64,000 bases of DNA from Maridesulfovibrio sp. (lineage in GTDB: Bacteria > Desulfobacterota > Desulfovibrionia > Desulfovibrionales > Desulfovibrionaceae). The notes under the pieces were generated by a model. That model was not told the origin of the DNA, searched no databases, and saw only the letters and a list, made by a program, of their open reading frames with translations. This document shows positions 32,927 through 41,601 of the stretch, in pieces. The DNA lies in NCBI RefSeq assembly GCF_963676065.1, contig NZ_OY780933.1:992001-1056000 (forward strand), given 5' to 3'. A program made the translations under genes and the position numbers. Within the stretch, counting starts at the first letter, position 1. Every line of letters starts with the position of its first letter.

Positions 32927-33847
32927 ATGGCAATTTCAATGACAGTAGTTATACCGGCCTATAATGATGCTCAGGGGCTTGATTCAATGTTGTCTAGTCT
33001 TTTGGCTTGCACAGAAAGTAAGGGGTGGGAGGTAATCGTAGTTAATGATTGCTCACCTGATAATACCAATGAAATTTTGGGTAAATTTGCCGGTAGAATC
33101 AAAGTCATTGAGAATGAGGTTAATCTCGGGTACGGCGGTGCTCTCAAAAGAGGGATTCTAGCTGCTGAAACCGAGTGGGTTGCGACTGTTGATGCTGACG
33201 GTCAGCATAGAATTTCCGATTTAGAGTCCTTAGCAGGTCAGGCACATGGTAATGTCGATGCTGTTATCGGAGTTAGGGATAAAGATTCACATGTCACAAA
33301 GTCACGTGTCCCGGGGAAATTGGTTCTCTCAAAGGCAGCAAATTTCATCACTGGCCGAAAGATTCCAGATATCAATTGCGGACTGAGAGTACTGAGACGG
33401 GAAGTGATGCTGCATATCTTTTCTATTACATCAGATAAGTTTTCCTTTTCTACCAGTACGTTGATTTGCTTGCTCGCATTGAACTGTAATGTCGTTTATT
33501 CGCGCGTCGTTGTTGATGCAAGAATAGGAACAAGTGCAGTTAAACAGGTTAAGGATGGTCTTTATACCTTGATGCTAATGTTGCGTTTGATAACATTGTT
33601 TAAGCCTTTAAGAGTCTTCTTGCCTATTAGTTTGTTTCTCTTTTCTGTTGGTGCAATAAATCAGTTATATGTTTTTGTTGTTCATGGTTTGAATTTTACC
33701 ACGGCCACTGTTTTGTCTGGAATTGGCGGGTTAATAATATTTTTCATGGCATTGATTGCTGACCAGATTGCCGGGTTGCGGCGGGATATACTTTTTCAGT
33801 CTTTTAATATTAAGCGGTTGTCTTGCAATTCTACTCATAATGCATAG
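32927..33847 (+). CDS. GT2 glycosyltransferase, polyprenyl-phosphate sugar synthase type
   Basis: A 306-residue membrane-associated enzyme. The GT-A domain starts MTVVIPAYNDAQGLDSMLSS and carries the DxD motif as DAD (89-91) in VDADGQHR. The acceptor-loop segment SRVPGKLVLSKAANFITG is of the dolichol-phosphate mannose/glucose synthase kind. Two helices near the C-terminus (about 215-240 and 250-275) anchor it. It probably charges undecaprenyl phosphate with a sugar used by membrane glycosyltransferases such as that at 39672. It is the intact paralogue of the pseudogene at 27925. Only a weak GAG lies ahead of the ATG, as in the copy. Confidence 0.82.
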   Translation: MAISMTVVIPAYNDAQGLDSMLSSLLACTESKGWEVIVVNDCSPDNTNEILGKFAGRIKVIENEVNLGYGGALKRGILAAETEWVATVDADGQHRISDLESLAGQAHGNVDAVIGVRDKDSHVTKSRVPGKLVLSKAANFITGRKIPDINCGLRVLRREVMLHIFSITSDKFSFSTSTLICLLALNCNVVYSRVVVDARIGTSAVKQVKDGLYTLMLMLRLITLFKPLRVFLPISLFLFSVGAINQLYVFVVHGLNFTTATVLSGIGGLIIFFMALIADQIAGLRRDILFQSFNIKRLSCNSTHNA

Positions 33848-33909
33848 CGTGCACAACTTATGTATGGCTATTAAATGACAGAGTACACTGGTTTAAGGTT
33901 AATTGTTCC

Positions 33910-35241
33910 ATGATCGGATATCTTAAAGATAAATACGCCCTTCTAGGCAAAAAAAAAATTACCAGAGACTTATTCTATAGCTATACTGCTTTTATATTGA
34001 TGGGATTGAGTGGGCTAGCATTAAACTATTTAGTTGTTGTCAGTTATGGCGTTTCGGTTCTCGGTGTCTATAATCAGATATATGCTGTTTACGTAATCAC
34101 CTGTCAGTGCGCTGTTGGCGGGATTCATCATTCTGTGCTGCGGCATACTGCCAGTTATGCTGATGACTCAATAAATAAAGATTCTATTTTGTGCTCAGGT
34201 TTGCTGCTTGCTGTCTTTACAGGGGGATTAGCGGCGACTTTTCTTTTTCTATGCTCAGATATCGTTGGCTCATTTGTTGATAGTAGTGTTGTGGGAAAAG
34301 GGGTTGCATATGCGTCTTTTGGACTATTTTTTTATGGTTTGAACAAGATATTTCTTGCCGCTTTTAACGGCAATAGAGATATGATGTTGTTTGCTGTTGG
34401 GCAAGCGACTAGATTTCTGTGTCTAATCGGGTGTGTGTTGATTTGTGTTGTCTTTGATGTTGATCAATCATTACTCGGGCTTACGTTTCCTGTCTCTGAA
34501 CTTTTAACTCTTATAGTTCTATGCACAATTCGCTTACAGGAGAAGATAACGTTTCCTGTTTATTTAAGATCATGGCTCAAGGTACACATTGTTTATTGTG
34601 TAAAAGGTTACTTTAGCCAGATGTTTCAAGCGATTAACTTACGTATAGATATTTTGATGCTAGGTTTTTTTACAAATGATTACAGCGTAGGAATATATAG
34701 CTTCGCTGCTGTTTTTGTTGAGGGTGCACAAGCTCTTCTTGTTGTTGTTCGAAATAATTTAAACCCAATTTTGGCGAGAGCGCTTATCAAAAAAGATTTT
34801 CAAAGTCTTAAGAATGTAATATTCAAAGTTCACACAATAATATATCCGTTGTTGCTGTTGTGTTTTATTGTGTTTTTCTTCGGATATGAATCTGTTATGA
34901 GTTTTGTCGTTACTTCAGATGTCGCCGAAAAAACGAAGGTCCTTCTTTTTATTCTTCTTTCTGGTTTTTGGATATACTCGGGATATGCTCCATTTGGTTC
35001 TCTTTTGGTGAACGATGGGCATCCAGGAACTCAATCATTATTGTTGCTTTCCTGTATGTTTCTTAACATATTGCTAAATTCCATTCTCATAAATCTTTGG
35101 GGCACTATCGGAGCCGCTTTAGCGACTTCTTTTTCGTTTGTCGCTTATGTACTCATTTTGATTTATTTTGTAAAAAGGACTACAGGTATTTGTTTATTTC
35201 CCTTTGGCAAGTGGTTAGATAAAAGTTTTGACAACGAATAA
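33910..35241 (+). CDS. Wzx-like polysaccharide flippase (MATE/MOP superfamily)
   Basis: A 443-residue integral membrane protein with about 12 to 14 helices and a typical polysaccharide-biosynthesis flippase layout: paired helices in the N-terminal half (residues about 18-115), a central segment with QMFQAINLRIDILMLGFF (about 235-252, the well-conserved helix 7 start), and a C-terminal half ending in LIYFVKRTTG. Such proteins move undecaprenyl-linked repeat units across the inner membrane. It follows the GT2 gene by 62 bases. No Wzy polymerase is obvious, so the glycan may be transferred without polymerisation, or the polymerase is elsewhere. Confidence 0.82.
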   Translation: MIGYLKDKYALLGKKKITRDLFYSYTAFILMGLSGLALNYLVVVSYGVSVLGVYNQIYAVYVITCQCAVGGIHHSVLRHTASYADDSINKDSILCSGLLLAVFTGGLAATFLFLCSDIVGSFVDSSVVGKGVAYASFGLFFYGLNKIFLAAFNGNRDMMLFAVGQATRFLCLIGCVLICVVFDVDQSLLGLTFPVSELLTLIVLCTIRLQEKITFPVYLRSWLKVHIVYCVKGYFSQMFQAINLRIDILMLGFFTNDYSVGIYSFAAVFVEGAQALLVVVRNNLNPILARALIKKDFQSLKNVIFKVHTIIYPLLLLCFIVFFFGYESVMSFVVTSDVAEKTKVLLFILLSGFWIYSGYAPFGSLLVNDGHPGTQSLLLLSCMFLNILLNSILINLWGTIGAALATSFSFVAYVLILIYFVKRTTGICLFPFGKWLDKSFDNE

Positions 35242-35262
35242 TTAATATGTGTGGCAATTGTT

Positions 35263-35811
35263 ATGAAGGATATAGTTGGGCGAGTTTTAATGAATTGGCG
35301 CATAAAGGTTGTGTTGCCATTAGTTAAAGGCAATCTTCTTGATATTGGGTGCGGTACGAATGAATTTGTCAAAGCATATCGTAAGGCGCATCCTGACCGT
35401 GAATCCAAAGGTGTTGATGTTGAGCAGTGGGGTGGTGTTGATATTGTCGTCTCTGATTCTTCAGAGATTCCTTTAGATGATGAAAGTTTTGATACGATTA
35501 CCTGTCTCGCCGCACTAAATTACGTACCAAATCGTGACAAATTCTTATTGGAAGTTAAACGAATTTTGGACAATGACGGTGTTTTTATCATTAGTATGAT
35601 TCCGCCTAGTATAGCCAAAATATGGCATAGAATTCGCTCTCCTTGGGATGTTGTAAGTTTTTTTTCCAGAGGGATGAAATCACATGAGGAGTTCGGTTTC
35701 ACTTCTGCTCAAGTTAGGGAACTTTTCAGAAAAGCGGGTCTTGATATTGTTTATGAAAAAAGATTTATGTTCGGGATCAATACCGCCTATGTCGCAAAGA
35801 AAATTTTTTGA
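35263..35811 (+). CDS. Class I SAM-dependent methyltransferase
   Basis: A 182-residue single-domain methyltransferase. Motif I is LLDIGCGTNEFVKAYRK (about 25-41), followed by the acidic KGVDVEQWGGVDIVVSD and motif IV-like FDTITCLAALNYVPNRD. The protein ends shortly after the last strand. The acceptor is unknown; it lies between the flippase and a sulfotransferase in a sugar operon, so a sugar or lipid-linked glycan is likely. I use the ATG at 35263; an in-frame GTG at 35251 is possible and neither has a strong ribosome binding site. Confidence 0.75.
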   Translation: MKDIVGRVLMNWRIKVVLPLVKGNLLDIGCGTNEFVKAYRKAHPDRESKGVDVEQWGGVDIVVSDSSEIPLDDESFDTITCLAALNYVPNRDKFLLEVKRILDNDGVFIISMIPPSIAKIWHRIRSPWDVVSFFSRGMKSHEEFGFTSAQVRELFRKAGLDIVYEKRFMFGINTAYVAKKIF

Positions 35812-35857
35812 TGCAACTAATTCTGTTCCTCTTTAATGTTTAAGAAATGAGTTATGA

Positions 35858-36757
35858 ATGAGTAAGCTGACCCCTGATTATATATGTATCGGAGCTGCCC
35901 GCTGTGCCACTACTTGGGTTTGGAGTCTCTTTAGTAAGTATTCAGAAGTGAGTCTAATCTGGCCTAAAGAGATTCATTTCTTCAATGATAACTTTGACCG
36001 TGGGATGAAATGGTATTCATCTCATTTTAAGGATCCCAATAGATTTATCAGAGTTGAAGTTGATGGTGTTTATTTTGCCGATGCAGCAGCAGCTTCCTCT
36101 AATATGAAAAAGACATGCCCTAATGTAAATGTATTTGCTATCTTAAGGAATCCTTTTGAAAGAGCTATAGATCATCTCGTCTTTAATTATTATAGGGATG
36201 CCCAAACAACAGATATCTCAATTGAGAACCTGCGTTCTCTAGCAACAAAGCACAAAGACGATAAATATTTAAAGGGCAGTTGCTACGGTTCATTGTTGCT
36301 TGAGTATAAAAAAAGTCTTTCTGCTGAGCAGGTGGCTTTATTTAATTTTGAAGATTTGCAAAACAGTCCTCGTGAATTTGCTGAAAATCTGCTTCGCTAT
36401 GTTGGAGCTGGTTCAGAATATGAAATTACGGATGATATGTTAACTCCTTCCAATTCAGCCCGGCCTATCCGCTATAAATTTCTTTACAAACTTCTTCGGC
36501 AAGTAAAATTGTTTAGTGACAAGAATGCTTATTGTGCTGCTTTAATAAGTTTCTTTACCAAAAAAATCGGTGCATCATTGATCGATAAGCTGCTTGGGCC
36601 GCAAGATAAGAAGGATGAATATCCATTTTCAATAAATGAAGCATTCGTTGAGCTGTTTGGAAGTGATGCTGTTCAGTTAATTGAAAATGAGATGGAAATT
36701 TTAGAGCGTGAATTTGATTTCCCTGTTCCAGAAAATTGGAAATCTCTAACCAGCTAA
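35858..36757 (+). CDS. PAPS-dependent sulfotransferase
   Basis: A 299-residue cytoplasmic enzyme of the carbohydrate/heparan-type sulfotransferase family. The 5'-phosphosulfate loop is CIGAARCATTWVWSLF (10-25), and the 3'-phosphate motif is in VFAILRNPFERAIDHLVFNY (about 92-111), where Arg and Ser/Asp normally contact PAPS. The segment KEIHFFNDNFDRGMKWY is typical of sugar sulfotransferases. The donor PAPS could come from CysC at 15018. The gene is between a methyltransferase and an aminotransferase, so it probably sulfates the glycan of this island. Confidence 0.82.
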   Translation: MSKLTPDYICIGAARCATTWVWSLFSKYSEVSLIWPKEIHFFNDNFDRGMKWYSSHFKDPNRFIRVEVDGVYFADAAAASSNMKKTCPNVNVFAILRNPFERAIDHLVFNYYRDAQTTDISIENLRSLATKHKDDKYLKGSCYGSLLLEYKKSLSAEQVALFNFEDLQNSPREFAENLLRYVGAGSEYEITDDMLTPSNSARPIRYKFLYKLLRQVKLFSDKNAYCAALISFFTKKIGASLIDKLLGPQDKKDEYPFSINEAFVELFGSDAVQLIENEMEILEREFDFPVPENWKSLTS

Positions 36758-36777
36758 AATCTCGTAGGTATTTCCCA

Positions 36778-38037
36778 ATGGACATACGATCCCCTCAGCC
36801 AAGATTTCGCATTAATTCTCGGGTAAGTGATTATTTCAGCGTAGCCAAGTATCTGGCAAAACAGAAACTCGAAATAAATCACGACGATTGGCACAATCTA
36901 GAGCGCTACGTCGAAGAACTTACTGGTGCAAAGCATGCTATCTGTATGCCTCAGGCACGCGTCGGGATTCACTTGGCGATTTGCGAGGCAGTTCAGCCGG
37001 GGAAGGAGGTTATCCTCTCTCCTAACACAATTGCCGACGTGATCAATATGGTGGTCAGTGCCGGAGCTGTACCTGTTTTTTGCGATATTGATCCGGTTAC
37101 AGGTAACCTTGACCCAGCCACTGCTGAAACTTTGATCACGGATAAAACTGCCGCTATAATGTGTACTCATCTTTATGGGCTGGTTGCGCCTATGGCTGAG
37201 TTGCAGGCGCTGGCGGAAAAGCACGGCCTGGCTTTGATTGAAGATTCCGCTCAGGCATTCGGTGCGCGCTATGACGGTAAATATGCAGGGGCTATCGGCG
37301 ATTTCGGTGTGTTCAGCTTCGGAATGGCCAAGAACGTAACAGCTTTTTTCGGTGGCATGGTTCTGGTCAAAGAGGATGCCGCAGCTGAATCAATCCGTGC
37401 GCGTATTGCGCAATTTCCTGTGATGGACCGTACCAAATTCGGTAAGAAGGCTCTTTCCTGCTTCATAAAGGACACAGCGACCATGGATATCGTTTTTTCC
37501 CAGATGCTGTTTCCTTTATTTCGTATGGCTTACAGGAAAGATATCCGCGCTTTGACCAGTCTGATGGAAACAGAGCTTGATCTTTCTCTTAAATCAAACT
37601 TCCCTGAATCATACAAAGCCCGAATGACACCTGTACAGGCCCGCCTGATTCTTAAAAAAATGGATAAACTGGAGAGTGATTACGAGCACAGACTGCAATG
37701 TGCACGTATTTACCACGAAGGCCTTCAGGACCTGCCCAATCTTAAGATTCCACCGTTGCTGGAGGATGGTTCCCATGTCTATAACTACTATCCTGTCCAG
37801 CATAGCGATCGTGTGGGCCTGCGAGCGTTCATGATGGAAACTCGTCGCGATGCGGCTTTACAGCATATTAAGAATACGGCAGACCTTCCCGCTTTTCAAA
37901 ATTGGTACCGGGATTGTCCTAACTGTCGTGAGTGGGCTGCGCAGACAATTATGCTGCCTAACTATGCCAAGTACAGGTTTTCTGAAGTTGAAAAGAATGT
38001 TGAAGCAATCCGCAAATTTTGTGAGCAGTCCGCGTAA
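36778..38037 (+). CDS. DegT/DnrJ/EryC1/StrS-type PLP aminotransferase
   Basis: A 419-residue PLP enzyme that aminates keto-sugars on nucleotide carriers. The PLP lysine is Lys185 in FSFGMAKNVTAFFGGMV; the substrate/PLP Asp is in LIEDSAQAFGARYDG, and the N-terminal CMPQARVGIHLAI aligns with the PLP phosphate site. The insert of about 60 residues before SLMETELDLS is longer than usual. The ATG at 36778 follows AGGT and lies after the sulfotransferase stop; an in-frame start at 36736 would overlap it. The next gene, a GMC flavoprotein, overlaps its stop as TAATG. A possible job is to convert a ketone made by that oxidoreductase. Confidence 0.82.
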   Translation: MDIRSPQPRFRINSRVSDYFSVAKYLAKQKLEINHDDWHNLERYVEELTGAKHAICMPQARVGIHLAICEAVQPGKEVILSPNTIADVINMVVSAGAVPVFCDIDPVTGNLDPATAETLITDKTAAIMCTHLYGLVAPMAELQALAEKHGLALIEDSAQAFGARYDGKYAGAIGDFGVFSFGMAKNVTAFFGGMVLVKEDAAAESIRARIAQFPVMDRTKFGKKALSCFIKDTATMDIVFSQMLFPLFRMAYRKDIRALTSLMETELDLSLKSNFPESYKARMTPVQARLILKKMDKLESDYEHRLQCARIYHEGLQDLPNLKIPPLLEDGSHVYNYYPVQHSDRVGLRAFMMETRRDAALQHIKNTADLPAFQNWYRDCPNCREWAAQTIMLPNYAKYRFSEVEKNVEAIRKFCEQSA

Positions 38038-39638
38038 TGTCTGATTTTAGTGATGCTTATTGCGTTATAGGTTCCGGTTTATCCGGTGTTTCTGCCGCCC
38101 GGGGACTCATTGACGCAGGCAAAAAAGTTTTGATGCTTGATGTCGGTCTTGAGTTACCCAAAAAAAATGCTGAGCGGGTTGATGTACTCGCATCCAAGCC
38201 TGCGTGGAAATGGAAATCAAGTGAAAAGGACATCCTGACTGAAGGAGTTGAGGCTTCTGCTGGAGGAGTTAAGGAAAAGTTTCTGTTCGGTTCCAATTTT
38301 GCGAGCCGTGTGCTTGATCAGTTTCCACGCGAACTTATCGAAAGCAAATTTTATATGTCTTTCGCGCGAAATGGGCTCGGCAATATCTGGGGAGGAGGAC
38401 TTCTTCCTGTGCATGCTGAAGACATGCGTGATTGGCCAATAACCCCTCAGGAGCTTGAACCTTATTACTCGAAAGTACTACGTTACGCGCCACTTTCAGG
38501 TAGAAGTGACAGTCTTGAAAAAACATATCCGCTATATTGCAAGCCCTCGTTTCACGCCCCTTCTAAGCAAGCCTCGGCTTTGCTCTCGAAACTGGAACGC
38601 AACGGGAGGAAACTCGAAGATTCCGGACTCAGTTTCGGTGCATCACGCCTTGCGGCAAGATTTCATGGTCGCAAAGAGGGATATGAATGTCAGTACTGCG
38701 GAATGTGTTTGCATGGTTGCCCCTACGGTATTGCCTACTCCGGTAGTGAAACACTGGATGAGTTGGAGCAGGATGGGAATTTTACTTACCAAAAGGGTTT
38801 TCTGGTCAAACGGCTCGAACCTGAAACTGATGGGGTCGTAATTTACGGCACTGACCCGAAGTCCGGACAGGCTCTGGAACCTGTGCGAGTGAAAAAGGCG
38901 TTTCTTGCAGCCGGGGTCTTCTCCACTACAAAGATTATGCTGGAAAGTTTAGGTATAAAAGAAAAGTCAGTTCGGGTGCTTAACAGTGACCAGTTTTATA
39001 CCCCCTTATTTTCCATGCGGGGAATGCCGCGGGTAACCGAGGAAAGCTTGCATGCTATGTGTCAAATTTTTCTGATACTGCGAAATAAGGGCTTAAGCCC
39101 GTATACAATCCATTTTTCCCTATACACTTACAATCAACTCTACAAACAGGCTCTGGATGGCATTCTGGGGCCGACAGCAGGTCTTTTTTCACCTTTTGTG
39201 AAATTATTTTTGAGCAGATTGTTTTTTTCCATCAGTTATCTCCATTCCTCAGAATCTTCATATCTTGAGGCGAGGTTGAAAAATGATGCTCAGGGGACTA
39301 TGGTCGTGAACTCCGTGGCTGCTCCTGAGGCAATTGATGTAATGAATCGGGGACGCATGCATTTGTTGAAGCTTTCGCCTTACACCGGCCTTGTTCCGGT
39401 TCTCGGCTACAAAGGGCAAAAAATTCCAGGAGCCGGAAATCACTCCGGGGGAAGTTTTCCGATGAAGCAAAACCCAAAGGGTCTCGAGACCGATAGCCTC
39501 GGAAGAGTTCCGGGCTTCAGCAATGTCCATCTGGTCGATGCCAGCATCCTTTCAAGTGTGCCAGCTACTTCGATCACCTTTTCCATAATGGCTAATGCGT
39601 TGCGTATTGCAGATTGTGTTGGGAATGATGAGAGATAG
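38037..39638 (+). CDS. GMC-family FAD oxidoreductase with ferredoxin-like cysteine motif
   Basis: A 533-residue flavoprotein. The FAD-binding dinucleotide fold is YCVIGSGLSGVSAARGLIDA near 7-26, and the C-terminal GMC signature region reads GAGNHSGGSFPMKQNP with HLVDASILSSVPATS. Unusually for a GMC enzyme the motif CQYCGMCLHGCPYG gives cysteines 218, 221, 224 and 228 in the spacing CxxCxxCxxxCP, as in 4Fe-4S ferredoxins. It may pass electrons from sugar-alcohol oxidation to a carrier without oxygen, fitting an anaerobe. It overlaps the upstream aminotransferase gene. The substrate is unknown. Confidence 0.78.
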   Translation: MSDFSDAYCVIGSGLSGVSAARGLIDAGKKVLMLDVGLELPKKNAERVDVLASKPAWKWKSSEKDILTEGVEASAGGVKEKFLFGSNFASRVLDQFPRELIESKFYMSFARNGLGNIWGGGLLPVHAEDMRDWPITPQELEPYYSKVLRYAPLSGRSDSLEKTYPLYCKPSFHAPSKQASALLSKLERNGRKLEDSGLSFGASRLAARFHGRKEGYECQYCGMCLHGCPYGIAYSGSETLDELEQDGNFTYQKGFLVKRLEPETDGVVIYGTDPKSGQALEPVRVKKAFLAAGVFSTTKIMLESLGIKEKSVRVLNSDQFYTPLFSMRGMPRVTEESLHAMCQIFLILRNKGLSPYTIHFSLYTYNQLYKQALDGILGPTAGLFSPFVKLFLSRLFFSISYLHSSESSYLEARLKNDAQGTMVVNSVAAPEAIDVMNRGRMHLLKLSPYTGLVPVLGYKGQKIPGAGNHSGGSFPMKQNPKGLETDSLGRVPGFSNVHLVDASILSSVPATSITFSIMANALRIADCVGNDER

Positions 39639-39671
39639 CACAATCTTTTTTTTGATCTATATGAGTAAAAA

Positions 39672-41342
39672 ATGATAGAATGGAACCCTAATATGTTCAA
39701 AGATAATAAGTTTTTAAACTGCTCTGTTGTCGCTATTGCAGTTGCCTTTGTCACTTGTATAGGCTTTTTGAATGTTATGAGCATGATGGGCGTCTATGAT
39801 ATTGTCGACGGTGGCAACTATATAGCGGCCGGAGTGAGTTCTCTTTTAGAGAACAAATTAATGCCAATAGGTATCGAGTATCGACATTTTATAGCCGGTG
39901 ATACTAATTTTCAGTCTTCATTGTATCCTGCACCACTGTTGCAGTTTTTTCTTGCTATAACCAGCGGGGGAGTGTGGGGGAACAATGTTACGTTCTCAAG
40001 TGCTGCTCTTTTTGCATGTATTCCAGTCTTTATTTTTAATTTTTTCTTTTTTTTGACAGCGAGAAAACATTGTAAAATATCTATACTCGGATCCTTAGGG
40101 CTTTTGTCTTTTTTTAATTTTACGCCGCTGGCATATTCAATTTATAGGCCCATTGGCGAGCCGTTCTTATTAGCAGCCGTATTTGTTGCTATTTTTTTAA
40201 TTTTTGAAAATAGACATTTTTGGAGTGGTGCTACCCTTGCCATTGCATATTTTTTTAGAGTACAGGCTTTGCCATTTATCCCCAGCCTATTTTTCTTGTT
40301 TATTAAGGATAAAAAAAGACTTATAAAATACATGCTTGGGGCCCTTTTTTTCTTTGTATTAGGAAAACTCTTGTTGTTTACTTTTGGGCCTTATTCGTTG
40401 GGAGGGTCTGAAAAATTTTATTCACAAGCATACAATAACATAAGCCTCAATTTTGTCGATGGTTTTATTTATTTTGTAAAAAGCAGGCCTGCATTGCTTG
40501 TGTTGTTCTCCCTTAATTTCGTTATATTGTCCTTATGCAAGGATGATACGGTTAAAAAGATAAATTTATTATGTATTAATTGCTTTTGCGTAATGTTTTT
40601 ATTCTTGTACTGTTACGCTCTTTTTAAGATTAAGCATGTCCCAGGCAGATATGTGGTTTATTATTTTCCTATTTCTACTTTGGGGGTGGCATCCTTTTGT
40701 CAATATTTTTTGTCTAACCATGGGAAAACTCACAAATTGATGCGAGTTCTTCCTAATTTTGGGTGGGGATGTTTGGCGATAATTGTGTGTGTTTATTGTC
40801 TGGGTTTCAATTTAAGTATAATCAGAATTAATTTGCAAATGGTTGATTCTGACCAAGTTTTTAATAGGTTGCCTGTTACTAAGGATGACATCGTCGCAGT
40901 GACTGACAAATCAATTCGTTCTCGTGTTTATTTTACCTTCATGAATAGAAATCTTGTTTGTTTTCAGGATTTTAAGAGGACTAAAAGCGAGAAAAAGAAG
41001 CCTAGGTCTATAATTAATGGACCAAGTTTTTTTGTTGGGGCTGACAATAGCGAAATTGACTATTTGTTTGTTGGAGGGCTATCTGATTCATGGCTAAAGT
41101 TCATAGAAGGGAAGGACGAGATTTCAGATAAATTTGGAAACCGATTTAAGCTTGTTGCTTCTAAAGTTGCTAAGCGGGAACTCTCTAAAACGATTGCATA
41201 TAAGGTCTATAGTTTTTTATGTGTGTCTTTTCCTGAAGAGGAGAAGAATATCTATTCTTTTTTTAGAAAATTTGACCTGTTACCACGTGATTTTGAGATT
41301 GACCTCTATCATGTCTATAAGCGTGTTGTCTCAGGGGATTAG
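39672..41342 (+). CDS. Large polytopic membrane protein, GT39/ArnT-like glycosyltransferase candidate
   Basis: A 556-residue protein with about ten hydrophobic helices (from residue 14 to about 385), then a soluble C-terminal tail of about 170 residues. The first periplasmic loop has DGGNYIAAG and ends with YPAPLLQFFLAI, which resembles the acidic loop of GT39/GT83-type polyprenyl-phosphate-sugar glycosyltransferases. It would use donors such as the product of the GT2 gene at 32927. I do not see a definite family signature, so this is a fold-level call. It is the last gene of the plus-strand island. A second ATG at 39693 is an alternative start; neither has a strong ribosome binding site. Confidence 0.55.
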   Translation: MIEWNPNMFKDNKFLNCSVVAIAVAFVTCIGFLNVMSMMGVYDIVDGGNYIAAGVSSLLENKLMPIGIEYRHFIAGDTNFQSSLYPAPLLQFFLAITSGGVWGNNVTFSSAALFACIPVFIFNFFFFLTARKHCKISILGSLGLLSFFNFTPLAYSIYRPIGEPFLLAAVFVAIFLIFENRHFWSGATLAIAYFFRVQALPFIPSLFFLFIKDKKRLIKYMLGALFFFVLGKLLLFTFGPYSLGGSEKFYSQAYNNISLNFVDGFIYFVKSRPALLVLFSLNFVILSLCKDDTVKKINLLCINCFCVMFLFLYCYALFKIKHVPGRYVVYYFPISTLGVASFCQYFLSNHGKTHKLMRVLPNFGWGCLAIIVCVYCLGFNLSIIRINLQMVDSDQVFNRLPVTKDDIVAVTDKSIRSRVYFTFMNRNLVCFQDFKRTKSEKKKPRSIINGPSFFVGADNSEIDYLFVGGLSDSWLKFIEGKDEISDKFGNRFKLVASKVAKRELSKTIAYKVYSFLCVSFPEEEKNIYSFFRKFDLLPRDFEIDLYHVYKRVVSGD

Positions 41343-41506
41343 CTTCTTTAGAGATAAAAGCATATAACGTAAACATCGGGTCGACCTCTGTCGTATGGGC
41401 TCAATCTTTCAATTTTAGTTTCAAACAAAATTGGCATTGACTTCACATCCAAAGAAAACGGTACTTGCCGTTGGCACTAACTTGTGCAGGTTTACAGATT
41501 AATATA

Positions 41507-41536
41507 AAAAGTCCTCGCCAAGTGGCGAGGACTTTT
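41507..41536. terminator. Terminator hairpin, left of the IS element
   Basis: AAAAGTCCTCGCC and GGCGAGGACTTTT form a perfect 13-bp stem around AAGT, with A and T runs on either side so it works in both directions. It ends the plus-strand island. A near-identical hairpin with the same AATATAAAAA lead occurs at 43047 on the other side of the IS element. Confidence 0.8.
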
Positions 41537-41549
41537 CAGATTGCTGACT

Positions 41550-41577
41550 AACCCCGCTTTTTTTGAAAGCGGGGTTT
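41550..41577 (-). terminator. Hairpin inside or beside the IS, probable transposase terminator
   Basis: AACCCCGCTTT and AAAGCGGGGTT form an 11-bp stem with a short T-rich loop and a following TTTT on both strands. It lies 25 bases beyond the transposase stop and may end its transcript. Confidence 0.65.
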
Positions 41578-41601
41578 TCTTACGTCCTTGTTCTGCTCAA
41601 T

